64,000 nt of DNA from Symsagittifera roscoffensis (GCF_963678635.1 NC_087064.1:55498338-55562337); one strand, 5' to 3'. Positions 1-12,380 are shown, counted from the first letter of the stretch. Numbers and translations: made by a program. The notes: a model not told the origin generated them from the letters alone.

Positions 1-1
1 T

Positions 2-571
2 CCTAAAAATTTTACCAAAGATGATGTTTCAAAAAACACTAGACATGATTTACAAAAGATTTTAGCATGGTTTATAATAGATTATTTCACCCACAATTTA
101 GATTTAATTTCACAAGCAAGAAAAAATGTCAGACCTCAAAATAACAATGACGACACTGTCCTTTCAGAACAATCATATTACGTTTGGGACCCTGACAGGT
201 CTCATCCAGCATTTGTAAATATTCCACAAGCTATCTCGAGTCAAGCAATAAGTACAATATTTTTCCACAGAGATTATGTAAAGGTAGTAGCATTAACCAT
301 TGATGCAACACCATTAAATTATAATACAATTTTACCTGATACAAGAAATAACAGCTTAAATTCAACAGTCATACATAATGAAAATCTCAATGGAACCAGA
401 AATCTCACACAACAAGATTTTCAAACACCATCACCTTTCATAAATGAAGAAGTAGTCCAAACAACAGTAACAACTACACAACAAAGTATTTCACCAATAC
501 ATCCAAATCTGACAACACCAAAAATACAAACCCATTACTACCACAACCGTAACCTTACAGTCAACCGTTAA
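2..571 (+). pseudogene. gag: gag, N-terminal part (retroelement copy A, cut by window edge)
   Basis: This frame is open from the window edge to TAA at 569-571. It matches the 3' two thirds of the first gag ORF in the tandem copies at 45459-46541 and 52492-53559 (for example the shared HDLQKILAWFIIDYFTHN block). The product would be the N-terminal, matrix-like part of a Ty3/Gypsy Gag polyprotein. I recognise no domain in it. The frame is lost near 525-570, just before the capsid-coding frame, so Gag is broken here. In copy B1 the same stretch reads further, so this is probably decay of one long gag frame, though a programmed shift is not excluded. The start codon lies outside the window. Confidence 0.75.
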
Positions 572-1190
572 ATCTTCGGTTGCTCCAAAATACTCACATA
601 TGGACTATCAGACGTATAGACCAATGACAAATTCGTCAAAAACACGAAAAACCTTCACAAGAAAAATTTTTGCAGAACACAATTATAATTATGCACACCA
701 ACAAAAAACATATCAACCCCCCCCCCCCCCGAAAAAATACACAAAATTTAAAATACATCGACCAATTCAGTAAATTTTCCAGATAATCCACACCCTCCAC
801 AGGAATATAGTGAAAATTACCCATTTTTCAACAAAACAAAAATAAACAGCAAACACCTTATAACACAAATTACTTATCATCTGATGATGATGATTACTAT
901 CAACCAGATATTTTTGCACCATATACTAAAGAATATCACACACGGAGACCGCGACAATCTCAACCATGCCAAAATATGAAAATTTACCCACAAAATCCAA
1001 CAGATGTACAAAATGCATATCAAATGCATATACAAAACCCGTTTAACACACGATCTTTTCAACCAATACACCCACAAAACCCAATGACTTTGCATTCTTA
1101 TCAACCAACTCAAATGCAAAATGAAATACCGCTTCCATATTACCTCCAGCAACACGAAATAACAAAAATCAACGTTCAAACTTTTCACAA
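572..1190 (+). pseudogene. gag: gag, middle part, degraded (copy A)
   Basis: This stretch aligns with 46560-47190 in copy B1 and 53590-54215 in B2, which encode a Gln/Asn/Pro/Tyr-rich low-complexity segment. Repeated phrases such as QNPMT and SYQPTQMQNE survive at 976-1180. It is broken by indels, including a 14-base C run at 717-730 where the other copies have four C. The segment lies between the N-terminal domain and capsid and looks like a flexible linker. Homology to the other copies is clear, but no function can be read from it. Confidence 0.6.
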
Positions 1191-3068
1191 ATGCCAAATG
1201 CCGCAGAATCACTACAGATGACTATGAATCCATACCTCATGGGTGGATCGTCAATAACATCGAATAAACCATTAATGGTATTCACAGGAACAGACCCTGA
1301 ATATTCTGTAGAAGATTATTTAAATGCAGTAACAGCAAATTTAGTTTTAAATATAGGACCCGAATCAATTAATACACCGCTCCATCAAAATTGGATACAT
1401 AGACGCACAGCGCTAATACAAACAACACTAGATGGCGCAGCTCAAAAATGGTTTTCAGTATTACCCATAAAAATAAAATCAGATTGGAAAAGATTTACAC
1501 AAGAATTTTCAAAAATGTTTGATTCTGAAAGAAACAAACAACATCGAAGAGTTTTATGCAACGAAATACGCAGACTACCAAACGAAACAATTAAACAATT
1601 AGGAGTTCGAATCGAAACACTAGTTCGAAAAGCATATTCACTTAATACACATGACTACAAAAACACAAAAATGACAGAAATTTTAATGATGACCTTTACA
1701 CCTCAATTGAGGAAAATAGCTATAAAAAAGAGAGCATCTCATCCTTCCTCAATTCGAGAACCCGATTTAAAATTTAGAAAGTTAGTAGATAAGTTAGAAC
1801 AAGCAGAAATCACAATGAAACTCGAAGAAACAGAAAATCTAAATCTACAATATGTTAATCGAATTGAAACAAATACTACACAAATAAATAATATACAAGA
1901 ATCAGACACAGACCTGATTGAAAAAATCACTGAAAAACTAAACATCTATGAAAGGAACCCAAAATTTAAGGGCAAACCAGCTTTCAAAAAATGGTGTAAT
2001 TACTGCCGACAATACGAACACAGTATTGCCGAATGTAGACAAAAACAACAAGACAATCAGAATAAACCTCAAAAGCACAAAGAACCAAATAAATCATTCT
2101 ATCAATACATGAAAAAAGATCAAAATCTACCAAACAAAAACATATATAGTAATAATAGTTCAAGAAAACCATTTCCAAGTAACTCAAATTACCCAAGAAA
2201 TCAATCACCATATAACTCAAGTTATAGAGGTAGATCGCCCGAACAAAGAAATTCACGAAATTTCACACAAAATAGACAGAGCCGATCGAATAGCCAAAAT
2301 AACCAAAGTAGCTATTCACGATCGAGTTTAAACACAACAGAATTTGTTTCTGCATCCAGTTCCCATTCAAACCCAAGGAATAGACACTATTCCAATAATA
2401 GATCACGAAACTCATCATACAACAGAAATAGAAACTATTCACACAGTAGGAATAGAAGTTATTCAAACAATCGAAATCAGAACTATTCAAACAATAGATC
2501 AAGGAATAACTCATATAATAGATCGAATTATCACAGATCAAATGATAACTATCAAAACAGATCACGAAATAATTCACAAAATTGAAACTCAAATTACAAT
2601 AATCGATACAGAAATTATTCCCAGTCACCACATAGTAATAATAACCGTTATCCCGATTCTAAACATCGATGCAGAAGTAACACACCAAAACATCAAAGAC
2701 ACATTAATCAAGTGCAAACAAACGAAGAAACAACTTCAGACCCCCCAGGTATTGATGACACAGGAAGTAATGAACTACAACTAAATCAAATTAATTGTGA
2801 ATCATCAGATACTGAGAGTGATACAGATAATACCATCTCTGTAAATATGATAACAGTCGAAAACGACTACGAACCTACCATATACGAACAACCTTTTACT
2901 TCACATATATATGAAAATCAATTGGAACTTCTTCATAATTACTACATTGGACCCATTATTATTAATAAACAAACTACACAAGAAGTAAACAAAATTAACA
3001 CGGTAATTAAAACTGATAAAAAAGAAGAAACACAATGCTCAAAACACAAAACATATTTGTCAAAATAA
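1191..3068 (+). pseudogene. gag: gag capsid, zinc knuckle and acidic tail (copy A)
   Basis: The frame from 1191 is open to TGA at 2583-2585 (464 codons) and continues in the same frame to 3068. Residues about 25-200 look like a retrotransposon Gag capsid (LHQNWIHRRTALIQTTLDGA, then KWFSVLP and W..F..EF...F). A CX2CX4HX4C zinc knuckle uses C269, C272, H277 and C282. The usual Gly before the His is Glu in this copy. After it comes an Asn/Arg/Ser/Tyr-rich basic tail, probably RNA-binding. Beyond the stop at 2583, an acidic segment from about 2712 leads towards protease. The ATG at 1191 is internal to the longer gag frame seen in the other copies, so it is probably not the true start. One in-frame stop breaks an otherwise good frame. 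Confidence 0.85.
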
Positions 3069-3572
3069 ACAAAAAGAACAACCAAGAGAAAAAATTTGGA
3101 CATTCCATTTCTCTTAGAGAGTCCAAGAAGTAAAGAATTTCAACCACCAGATCTTGAAATGATTTTTAATCGAATCAGGAGCCAAATCAAGTATAATTAG
3201 TATTCCCACATGGAATGAAATTAAAACACTACACCCAAATTTAACACCTCTTGAAACATCTAGTAAATTGGCAACAGCACAAGGATCAACATTAGTAAAC
3301 TATGGAAAAATCCAACTATTCCTTGTTCCCACAAGAACTAGGAACAAAAACAAATTTTGAACAAGCCATTGAAACAAGCATTTCATATTACTGATATTAA
3401 GCACAAAATCATTGGCATACCATTTATTACTAAATATATACCAACAATAAACATCTTAAATAGTAAAATCCATATCAAAGACAAATATACAAAAACAAAA
3501 AACACAGCCTTAACATTATTCCGAAGATTAAACAAACAACCACCATTTTTCTCAAAATTTAACGACGTTTAA
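3069..3572 (+). pseudogene. pol: retroviral-type aspartic protease relic (copy A)
   Basis: This stretch aligns with the clear protease of copy C (56881-57204), which has the FLIDSGAES active-site motif. Here the equivalent codon at 3172-3174 reads Glu (GAA) where C has Asp, and small indels break the frame on both sides. Downstream, the ETSSKLATAQGS segment is still readable. The 3357-3572 frame continues into the protease-RT linker. The linker stops abruptly near 3565, where about 1 kb present in copy C is missing. Protease normally processes Gag-Pol; this copy is not functional. Confidence 0.75.
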
Positions 3573-4546
3573 CACAATTTGTTATTGGAAATCAACAATA
3601 TGAATTGAATCGCTTATTCTATGGAAAATCCATAGGACCAGCAGCTTTTTCAGCTATCATGAGTAAAATTTTTAGACCATTAATACTCAAGAAAAATGCA
3701 ATCACCTAATTAGACGATATTTTTATGCAATCACAAACCAAAGACGAAATGTTTACAGTTTTAGAACAATATCATAAATTACTTCAGAACGAAAATCTGA
3801 AAGCAGCCCCCGATAAATCACTTTTCTTTCTAACACGCGTTAAATTTTTAGGACATAATTTTGAACGAAACACTATCACTCCATTAAAATCACGCATTGA
3901 TGCAATCCAAAAACTTCAACCACCTACAAATAAAAGGAAAATCCAAGAATTCCTTGGAATGTTGAATTTCTTAAGTAAATATGTTTACAAAATGCAATTA
4001 TACTTAAAACCTTTCTATAACATCCTCAGACAACAAAATAATTTTGAATGGACCACTGAACATCAAACACGATTTGAAGAAATTAAAAAACTTTTAACAG
4101 AACAAATTTCAAACACAATTCCAGATCCAAATCAACCATTCTATGCAATGTGCGATGCTTCAAATTTTGGCATCGGCGCAACATTGCTACAATCACATAA
4201 TGGAACAAATAAAATGAATCTTATATCAGCAAACTCACGATTATACACAAGCAGAGCTACGACTCTCAACTCTAATGAGAGTATGTACAGCTATATTTTA
4301 TACACTTACAGAATATGAATTTCTGATACTCGGATCAAAACACCCAACAGTTCTATTTACAGATCACAAACCAATTATGAAAATTATTTCTTTTTACATG
4401 AAAATCAATTCCTAATCATAGAGTTTATAGAGTTCAATTAATTCTAATGAAATTTCCAAACTTACATATAGTTTGGAAAGCAGGAAAAAACCTTGCATTA
4501 CCAGATACATTAAGTAGAAATACGCCACCTGAACTACTTACACGAA
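3573..4546 (+). pseudogene. pol: reverse transcriptase and RNase H relic (copy A)
   Basis: The frame begins inside RT at QFVIGNQQ, so the fingers and the first catalytic motif are gone with the deletion. FYGKSIGPAAF and the LDD of the catalytic YLDD box remain, but a TAA at 3707-3709 sits where copy C has the Tyr. The 3725-4318 frame covers the RT thumb/connection (LKAAPDKS, VKFLGHN, IQEFLGMLNFLSKYV) and the start of RNase H (CDASNFGIGATLL). A frameshift near 4245 disturbs the RNase H Glu region; LFTDHKPI and then NLALPDTLSRN mark its end. The order RT-RNase H-integrase with these motifs places the element in Ty3/Gypsy, not BEL/Pao or Copia. Confidence 0.88.
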
Positions 4547-5440
4547 AAACTACAGTTGAAATACCACAAAATCTTAAATTCAATCTCGCAAAAAATGAAA
4601 CATCACCCCAATTAGAATGCAAATACGCAGTAAAAACTGACATTGATCAATCACAAATAAATAATCTACAAAATTTTACAATTTACTTAGATTGTCAAAA
4701 TAATCACTATGAAGTTGATTCACTAGGAACATCAACTTTTAAACCAATTCCAAACTCACAATGGATAAAAAATAATACTCAACAAAAGAGAATAAAACAA
4801 CACTCGCATAAAAAAGACCTTTTTCCACTAATTGAAAAAGAAAATTTGACCGATAAAATAAACTTATCAGGACCACAAATAAATGATTCAAATTACCCAA
4901 AAAAACAAGTTTTTGACTTCCATGACCCACTTGACACAATTCCCCAATTAAAACTAGAAATTGACAATATTTTTCTCCCCCCAACAGATAAACTTACACT
5001 TGAACTTTTAAAACGGTATCAAAATCTCGATCCAGTAATTAGACATTTAAAATCATGGCACAAATACAAAACTAAGCCCGTAAAAGCTGATACCACAATT
5101 TTAGGAAACAAAACACTCACTTCAGAAATTTTAACAACACAACAATTAAGGAAAATACAGATCTTTTAGAATATCAATTAAATGATTCTAAAGTTCTCTG
5201 TCTACTTTTAAGTATGATACTAATAGCTTTTAACATCTCCCATACGCAAAATACAAAGGGACACTCCGGATCAGAAAAAACATACTCGAACTTTACACAA
5301 AAATTTTATTTCCCAAATGCACCAATTTGGATAAAATATTATGCAATGATTGTATAATATGTCAATTGAACAAATCGTTTCCAAATCAAAAACAAATAGC
5401 ACAGAAACAAGATTTTAAAGGATAATGTTTATATTTTAAC
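4547..5440 (+). pseudogene. pol: pol linker and integrase zinc-binding region (copy A)
   Basis: The 4447-5169 frame continues past the RNase H end into a long linker that matches copy C at 59340-60000. From 5170 the frame is broken, but the integrase HHCC zinc-binding module can be followed: GHSGSEKT at about 5262-5285 and the Cys pair CNDCIICQ-like at about 5343-5366. A 1-nt loss near 5335 and a TAA at 5423-5425 interrupt it. The linker between RNase H and integrase is longer than in most Gypsy elements. I see no recognisable domain in it. Confidence 0.72.
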
Positions 5441-6716
5441 CATCGCATTTCATTCGACACAAAAGGACCAATCTCACCATCCTCAGAAGGAAACTCCTAC
5501 ATTATGGTCATTGTTGATGCATTCACACATTATGTAGCAATCAACCCAGTACCACATTGTAATGCTTATTATGCTTACACAACACTTTATGAACATTGGA
5601 TAGCCAAATTCGGATTACCCGAAATCCTAGTTACAGACAATAGTACAGAGTTTATAAATAATGAAATCATCACAATATGCCGCTTATACAACATCAAACA
5701 TAAGCCACGTACATCTCATGCACCTTGGACAAACGGTTTAGTCGAAGGTATGAACCGTTCACTACAGAATATCTCAGATGTATCATTAATGGAAATGATA
5801 CACGAGACACAGAATGGTCAGCAGATGTAAAATTATGTCCCTTATCATATAATTCACAAATTACGACAACTTTAGGAATGTCACCATATGAAATGGTTTT
5901 TAATCAAAAGCCACGAAAACCAATTATGTTTACAGCAAATGCACATAAAAATGCACAAGGTGATTGCCAACCAAATAAAGATTCAATTTATTATAAGCTA
6001 CCTTTACACACACATGATGAAGATCATTTTCATCATCCACAAATTCTTAAATTACCCTCCGGCACACATACCGAATGGATATTAAATAGAGATAAAAAAC
6101 ACAATGAAATTTACCAAAAAGTAACAAAGAAATTGTTACAAAGGCAAAACATTAACAACCAAATAATTCACGCTTTACGCCAGCCACAGATTTAAAAATT
6201 GGAACATTTGATTTAATACCTAACTTTAATACACAAAAAGGAATCTCTAAAAAATTACAACCACTTCGAACAGGACCATACCAAATAATTGCCAAACCCA
6301 CTGACGTAACGTATAAACTCACAGGCTCAACAAAAAAAGAAATTGTTCAACATCGAAACAATTTGTTACCCTATTACCTAAAAGAATACGCATTACGCGA
6401 ATTAACTCTATTATATTCTTTTACAAGTTTAAAAGTTATTCAAAATCATACACGTACAGAAAAAGAAACAAATGTACAGGACAACGTTCATCATGAAAAA
6501 CAAAATCAAAAACAAACCACAACTCAAAACAATACAAAAACGCCAGACCCAAAAATATCTCAAAAAGAAAGAAAAAACAGGAAAATGATAGAAAAAATTT
6601 TACCACAAGAACATGTAGAAAAATCAGAACACAGAGAATCATCACGTAAAAATTACAAAACATTCATCCCACAATCTAAAATATTAAAGAAAGTTGAATT
6701 TCAAAAACAACTTTGA
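5441..6716 (+). pseudogene. pol: integrase catalytic core and GPY/F-type tail (copy A)
   Basis: The DDE core is well preserved at 5456-5760: FDTKGP, then VTDN, then NGLVEGMN. The second Asp and the Glu are 35 residues apart (D,D-35-E). A frameshift after 5765 moves the rest of the core to the 5725-6195 frame (MSPYEMVFNQKPRKP). Near 6180 another shift leads to a C-terminal module with RTGPYQIIAK, the GPY/F-type chromatin/DNA-binding segment of Ty3/Gypsy integrases. A Lys/Glu/Gln-rich tail ends with stop at 6714-6716. Integrase would insert the cDNA into host DNA. The catalytic residues are intact, but the frame is not. Confidence 0.85.
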
Positions 6717-7551
6717 TTTTAAAAATTAATAATTTTTACACTTCTAAATACTTTTGAACTTTCATAATTTCGAGATAACATGCTGAAACATACGCAAAAA
6801 TTTTGGTTCAGATTCAGCCAATAGGATTCACTCAAATCCGTCAACTTCTATATCTCTAACACCAACCTATTAGCCGATAGATATTGAACTCCAGGCATAT
6901 CTATAACTATAACTTTGTAACCTCCAGGTCAAAAATAGGCAACCCGCTAAAATTTGACAACTAAAATAAATACCACCATAATGTTACAACCCTCCCCTAT
7001 CTAATAACGCAAAGGTCAACAATATTTTCCCAACTCAGACCTCAAAAACCCTCCAACCAAAAATGGCGAATTAGCATAAAGTCAAAAAGGACCATAATCA
7101 TTTGGCCTAAAGTACAAATATTTCAAAAATACCCCAGATTATCTAACAAATAAAATTAAAGTAAAGAAGACCTCCCGAACACCATAAAATTAGCCCCGAA
7201 CAAATTTTCACAACACTCAACCCACTTGTCAAAAAACCAATAATTAATCTGACCACACTTGAATCTCGCCCCAAACAACAAAAAATATTCGACGAACGAA
7301 TCATTTCTTAAATACTTTTCTCTCAAACAGTCAATATCTTAAAAAATACAATCTTAAACATTTTCATAAAATTTTTCATGCTATTCAAACTTTTGCTCAT
7401 ATTTTTTATAGATACTTTTGAAGACTTAATAATCCTTTTAATAATTTTTTGCAATATGATTTTAATTTTCTACTCCCTATTTGAAATATATCTCCAACTT
7501 TCCCAAATCATTGACCACATTCACAGGTACGATAATTCAAAGTCTATTTAA
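6717..7551 (+). other. non-coding stretch between pol and the small membrane ORF (copy A)
   Basis: No coding frame is evident. The stretch is conserved with 61575-62396 in copy C, including the block CTCCAGGCATATCTATAACT and a GTACGAT preceded by CACAG about 30 nt before the next ATG. The CACAG at about 7521-7525 follows a pyrimidine-rich stretch and could be a splice acceptor for a subgenomic mRNA of the downstream ORFs. That is inference from position only. Confidence 0.5.
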
Positions 7552-7741
7552 ATGATACGAACAATTTTTAGTAGAACAGATATTTTTTTTACTATTCGTA
7601 ATTTTCATCGCATTTTTATCATCCCTAATCAAGACAATTAGCAAATGTATAAAAAAGGCAATAATCACATTCGCCTTAGCAACAATCCTTTTAATTCTTT
7701 TCATTGAAGAATATTACAACAAACATAAATCTTCCCACTAG
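7552..7741 (+). pseudogene. small two-helix membrane protein ORF, frameshifted (copy A)
   Basis: The ATG at 7552 starts the same peptide as the intact 62-codon ORF of copy C at 62397-62585 (MIRTIFSRTDIF). Here the T run at about 7583-7590 has one extra base and the frame is lost after about 12 codons. Downstream bases still match copy C to the stop region. The intact version has two hydrophobic segments and a short charged C-terminus. Its place between pol and env suggests an accessory membrane protein; the function is unknown. Confidence 0.55.
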
Positions 7742-7748
7742 AAAATGA

Positions 7749-8833
7749 TTAATTGGACACACCTCCAAAAGTGCTAACCAACCACCACAACATCAGTCTT
7801 TACCGACATCCTCCCAGGAAAACCCAGTCATACCCACAAATACTCAAAACCCTCAAACATCCACACGAATTTCTTTCCAAGATAACCCGTACACTTTCGG
7901 AGAACGACACGCTCGCTTATCTGAACCATTAGAACCAGTTCAGCGACAAGCACCCCTAAGTGAACCAACATATAATTTATACCCCCCATTACCACAAGAT
8001 TTCAATAGAACAGGACGCATTAGTCAAAATCGAAATACAATCGAAATAAATAGACAAATTATACATCCACGAAGAAATAGATTTTTTCAGGCCCCCAGAG
8101 TTCATTTTGATATACCCCAATCACCAACACCAACTACTTCAGAAAATTCAAGTAGTACATTACCAGAAACTCCCCCACTGCTTTCAAAACGCAGCACCTC
8201 AAGTATACCCTCAGATTACTTAGGTTCAACACCAACATCTGAACAAATACGTGAAAATCCATTTAACCCCCCCCCCCCAATCCCACCGCACGACTACCAT
8301 ATTGCGCAACACACTCATATACACAAGGTGAACCAAACTTGGTAAATGATCCAATAGATATCTCTACTGATACAACACTATCATCATTACCAGAAACATT
8401 ATCACTCCCGTCAACACCATCATTAAGTCAAATCTCACCGACACTTTTACCTTTAAATTTTCCAAATAACCTCGAAGCTAGATATCGAGAACAATCATCA
8501 TCAAATACCCCTTTACGATTAGATTGGAACACATTCGTAGCACCTCCCTCATTATTTGGACAACATCAAGAAAGTAACCGACTCCACAGTTGGGCACTCA
8601 ATAGATTACAATATAGACAAGATATCCACGAAGATATTCGAGAACACAATATTCAAATACTTCAACAAAATAGTCTCCAATTAAAATTTGAAATCACGAT
8701 CAAACTTAATAATATTGTTCAACACCCCTACCCACTAAATCCACCAAATATATCAGCTCAATCACTACCACCACCATTTATAACCACTGAAGTAATATAC
8801 AAATACATACGAAAAACACAATTGGTTACATAA
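7749..8833 (+). pseudogene. ORF3: Pro/Ser/Thr-rich protein upstream of env, broken (copy A)
   Basis: An open frame from about 7749 encodes a Pro/Ser/Thr-rich, probably disordered region (phrases such as SFQDNPYTFGERHARLSEP and SDYLGSTPTSEQIRENPFN). It runs to a 12-base C run at 8267-8278, where the frame shifts. The 8339-8833 frame carries on the same protein and ends in a more structured, possibly helical part (LNRLQYRQDIHEDIREHN). Copy C at 62612-63727 is homologous and has only four C at the run. There is no ATG near the N-terminus; the frame is closed by TGA just upstream. Either the start is supplied by splicing or frameshifting, or it has been lost. I recognise no family. Conservation between A and C supports a real gene. 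Confidence 0.6.
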
Positions 8834-8867
8834 CATTTTATAACCCATACTCAGGATTATCATACAC

Positions 8868-11326
8868 ATGTATATTCTAAAAATATTAACATTTCAACAC
8901 ATCTTTTTTCTAATATTTTCCGACCAAAACACAAACCCTTCTCCTCGCACAGGACCTCAGGATTTATTAGTAACACATTATGATTGTGAGGAAAACGAAC
9001 AAAAAACACTGCACAAATATGCAATAAATCAAGTATCACAATGCGAAACAGAACCACAAGCTATAGAAACTACAAATGTAATAGCAACATTGTACTCAAA
9101 AGCCCGAGCAACAAAAGTCACAGGATATAAATTTACAGCAACATTTTCCGAAAAGAAAGCACATTGTTCACAAGTTTCCAACGGAAATAAGAACCGACTT
9201 GATCACGAATCATTTTACCAAAGTTATATAGAACGTCTTTTACGCCTAAACCCCGACAATTGTACAAACGAAATACTCAGACTAAATCTAACAAGAAATA
9301 AAAACACAGACAAAGAAATAGTAAATTTTCAAGTCTTTGCCGATTCTGTACATCAAGCAGAACTGGAACGATATCAAGGACATATTAAATTAGACGAAAA
9401 ACACCCATATAACGGCGCACACGGAAGAATAAAATATGACATACACGATAAACACTGGATACCACACATTGGAATAAATGACCCTTCAAACTGTAAAGCA
9501 GACACGAAAAATAAAGGATATCAAGAAATAATGTTTTTTGATTGGAAAATACAACTTGGAAAAAAAACTCACACGAGATTTAACTGATAACACCATGATC
9601 TATCAAGGAATTAGATTACCTTGCAAAAATGATCAAGGTTATTGTGACCCTACAACAAGGACCCAAGCAACAATTGTTTGGTTTTGCGAAGATACATGCA
9701 CAACATTTCAAGTAGCAAAAATACACGCTCGAATGATAAAACTTCACAAAAAATATTTTATACAATCAATTCCATATGAACAAGTAAATCCATCACGAAA
9801 ACAAAGCACTGATTCAAAAACCGTCATGATATAGAAAAAAAATTAACACGACGCATTCAAGTCTATCAAGAAACAGAATTTGCCTGTAAATATAGCAATC
9901 CACTTTATAAAACACAATACTCTGAAATACTTGTGGAATAGGAAAAAGGTTTCGACATGACCACTGGAAAAACAAAATTTGACCCTTATGCCACGAGTCA
10001 CCCTATTAACGAAGGAACATCATACGTCCCAGTTAACTTTTATAAAAGCAAAGGTCAACCTGGTGGTAAACTAAAACCATATGACAGTAAAAGCACACGT
10101 TTACAAGAACTGTCACTAATGAATAGCACCTATTTTGGTAATATTCATTATGTTATCCACTTAGACATGAAATTAGACTATACAATTAGTAGAATTTTGC
10201 AAGAAATGTCACTTTCTGAATTAGAAACACTTCATCAACTATGCGAAATAGAAAGAACACAAATCTTAAAATCACTCGCATTAGCAGTACTAAAAATACC
10301 TTACGCAGGATACTTATTATCAGGCAACAGATCAAATTTTGTTGACTATGAAGGAAACATTTTGTGGTTCTATACTTGCACCAAAAAGTATCACCATTAT
10401 ATGTTTTTGAAGATAAACGTTGTTACAAAAAAATTCACATATTCTACAAAAGTAAAGTACATTCTGTCGATACACATTCAAGACGAACATATTTTCGGGA
10501 TGCCGAAGTCCCATGTGGATCAGAAAACAGCCACAACGTCGTAGAATTAAACCCCGACGAAGAAAAATACTACCTACTTACACCATACCCTACATTAATG
10601 CAACCACTCAAAAAAATTTCACCCGAAAATATCAGAGCTATTGCTCGTAACCCAAATATTGATTTACAATCAATTGGAATAAATTCTAAATCTGTTATCC
10701 AACATCACATTAGAACACAACAATTTCAGGAATTATTAACACAAATGGACACAATACAACGCCAATCAACCGACCAGAATTTTAGAAAACTTGCCGAAAC
10801 CGCAGGATTTGCAGACATTTATACACAAGACTATAGCGGGTATTTTAAAGATATCAAAGACTACATATATTTAAACCTTGAAAAATACAGACCACAGGAT
10901 ATTTCACCTATGAATATTTTCAGTTTTGTCACCTTAAAAAATGAAATTCTAGCTTTTCTAGGATGGCCCTATTACATCTTAGAAAAATACGCCATGTTTA
11001 ATTTTATAGGATTTATTTTCTCTCTGTTAAAAGGAATTTATAACACATGCGCTATACACACACAAGTAAACCGCCAAGCAAGTGTAGCACGTATACAATT
11101 TGCGGGATTTTTTGGAATTTTTTCATCATCAATCAATAAAATACTTTTAGATGCACAAATAAAAGAATATAATACAAAAATATCCACAAGACCAAACACA
11201 TTTAACGAAGAACATAATAATGTAGACACAACACCTACCTACAGCACCACAGATACCAACTCTACCACAAAATCATCCATTATCATTAGTTCCCCGAAAT
11301 TTTCGCAACCTAGCAATCACAAATAA
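8868..11326 (+). pseudogene. env: env-like fusion glycoprotein, frameshifted (copy A)
   Basis: The ATG at 8868 opens a signal-peptide-like stretch (MYILKILTF then IFFLIF), followed by a Cys-containing ectodomain. The protein can be followed through the frames 8868-9587, 9538-9834, about 9835-10385 and 10364-11326, with frameshifts near 9550, 9830 and 10385 and a TAG near 9940. Total length is about 820 codons. A hydrophobic segment at about 10940-11060 is the likely transmembrane anchor, followed by a cytoplasmic tail of about 90 residues. The position after pol and the plan (signal, ectodomain, anchor) identify an envelope. The Cys spacing and overall pattern resemble the chuvirus-type glycoproteins carried by some arthropod and other metazoan LTR elements, which are thought to be class III fusogens. 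That family assignment is from memory of patterns, without a search. Confidence 0.7.
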
Positions 11327-11338
11327 TCCAAATTCTAG

Positions 11339-12363
11339 ACCAAATACAACACAAAGTCCCATCCAACACATAATGACACATCATTCACAAAATGATAATA
11401 CATATGAACAAATTATAGAACAACCTCACACCACCACTTTTCAATCTCAAAATAATATTTTTTTTAGCCCACGATGAGCCGACAACTTGGATCCCTCCAT
11501 CGCTCAAATTCCCACCCAGCCAACCTCCAAACTCAAATCCCAATTATCCCCTTTTTGCTTTCCCACCAACCGATTTTCCAATTATTAATATATCAACAAG
11601 CACAATTTCTGATACTAACTCAGATATTTCAGTTTTTCATACTATCTCACAATTTAATAACGCTAATGTAGAAACCCCCGACGAATTTGCAGACTCCGAA
11701 CCATCTCCCTCTACCCATACCCAGACCAACTCCTCAGTTTTTTCAAAACCCCCTTTTCAACCACTCCCATCCGTTTCCACTCCTTCTTACGCTTCCCAAG
11801 TAACCCCGACCTATTCTCCATTTCGTTCCGACAGATCACATAATAACTCCCCAGATACCATCCAAATTTCCGCAGAACTCGACAATTTTATAAGATTAAA
11901 ACAACAACTAATACATCCCCAAAATCTCACAATACATCAACTATCATCCAAAATAACATCCTCAAATCCACCAACTCCTACACCCTCTTCAGCTTACACT
12001 CCATCATTAGCTCAATCATACACATCCATCGAAACACCTACCAGTACTAACAGAGCTTATCGCACTTTTAAACGAAAATTTTCAAATCAACCATTCCCAA
12101 TCAAACCCGGAACAGGCCGCGAATATATCAATCACCCGGAACACACAAACACGAGAAATTTTCTCGAAATCACATTACCCTCATTTCCGCAATATACATT
12201 AAATACACCTATCATTGCTAACGATACACGAAATTTTGTTGATGAGCACGTTTTAATGCCAACACCCCATTGGACAGCTTATTATCATTATACTAACCCC
12301 CTCTGCCTACCATTAGCTAATACTACTGAAAGTATCGAGAAAAATAAGAAAATTGTTATATAG
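11339..12363 (+). pseudogene. ORF5: Pro/Ser/Thr-rich ORF after env (copy A)
   Basis: From about 11468 one frame stays open for about 298 codons to TAG at 12361-12363. It has no early ATG. A short frame with ATG at 11371 leads into it, but an 8-base T run at about 11458-11465 separates the two, so a slip there is likely. The first two thirds are Pro/Ser/Thr-rich and probably disordered. The last third is more ordinary (NFLEITLPSFPQYTLNTP). I recognise no domain. The composition resembles ORF3, so it could be a second member of the same type. There is no second copy in the window for comparison. Confidence 0.45.
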
Positions 12364-12380
12364 ACTAACCACAACACTAA

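Noticed and set aside
1984-2631. Cys/Tyr/Phe-rich ORFs on the minus strand and Ile/Thr/His-rich + frames over the gag tail (also 48110-48661 and 55170-55721)
   Set aside because: They are shadows of the Asn/Arg/Ser-rich gag tail in other frames. The composition is dictated by the repetitive gag codons.
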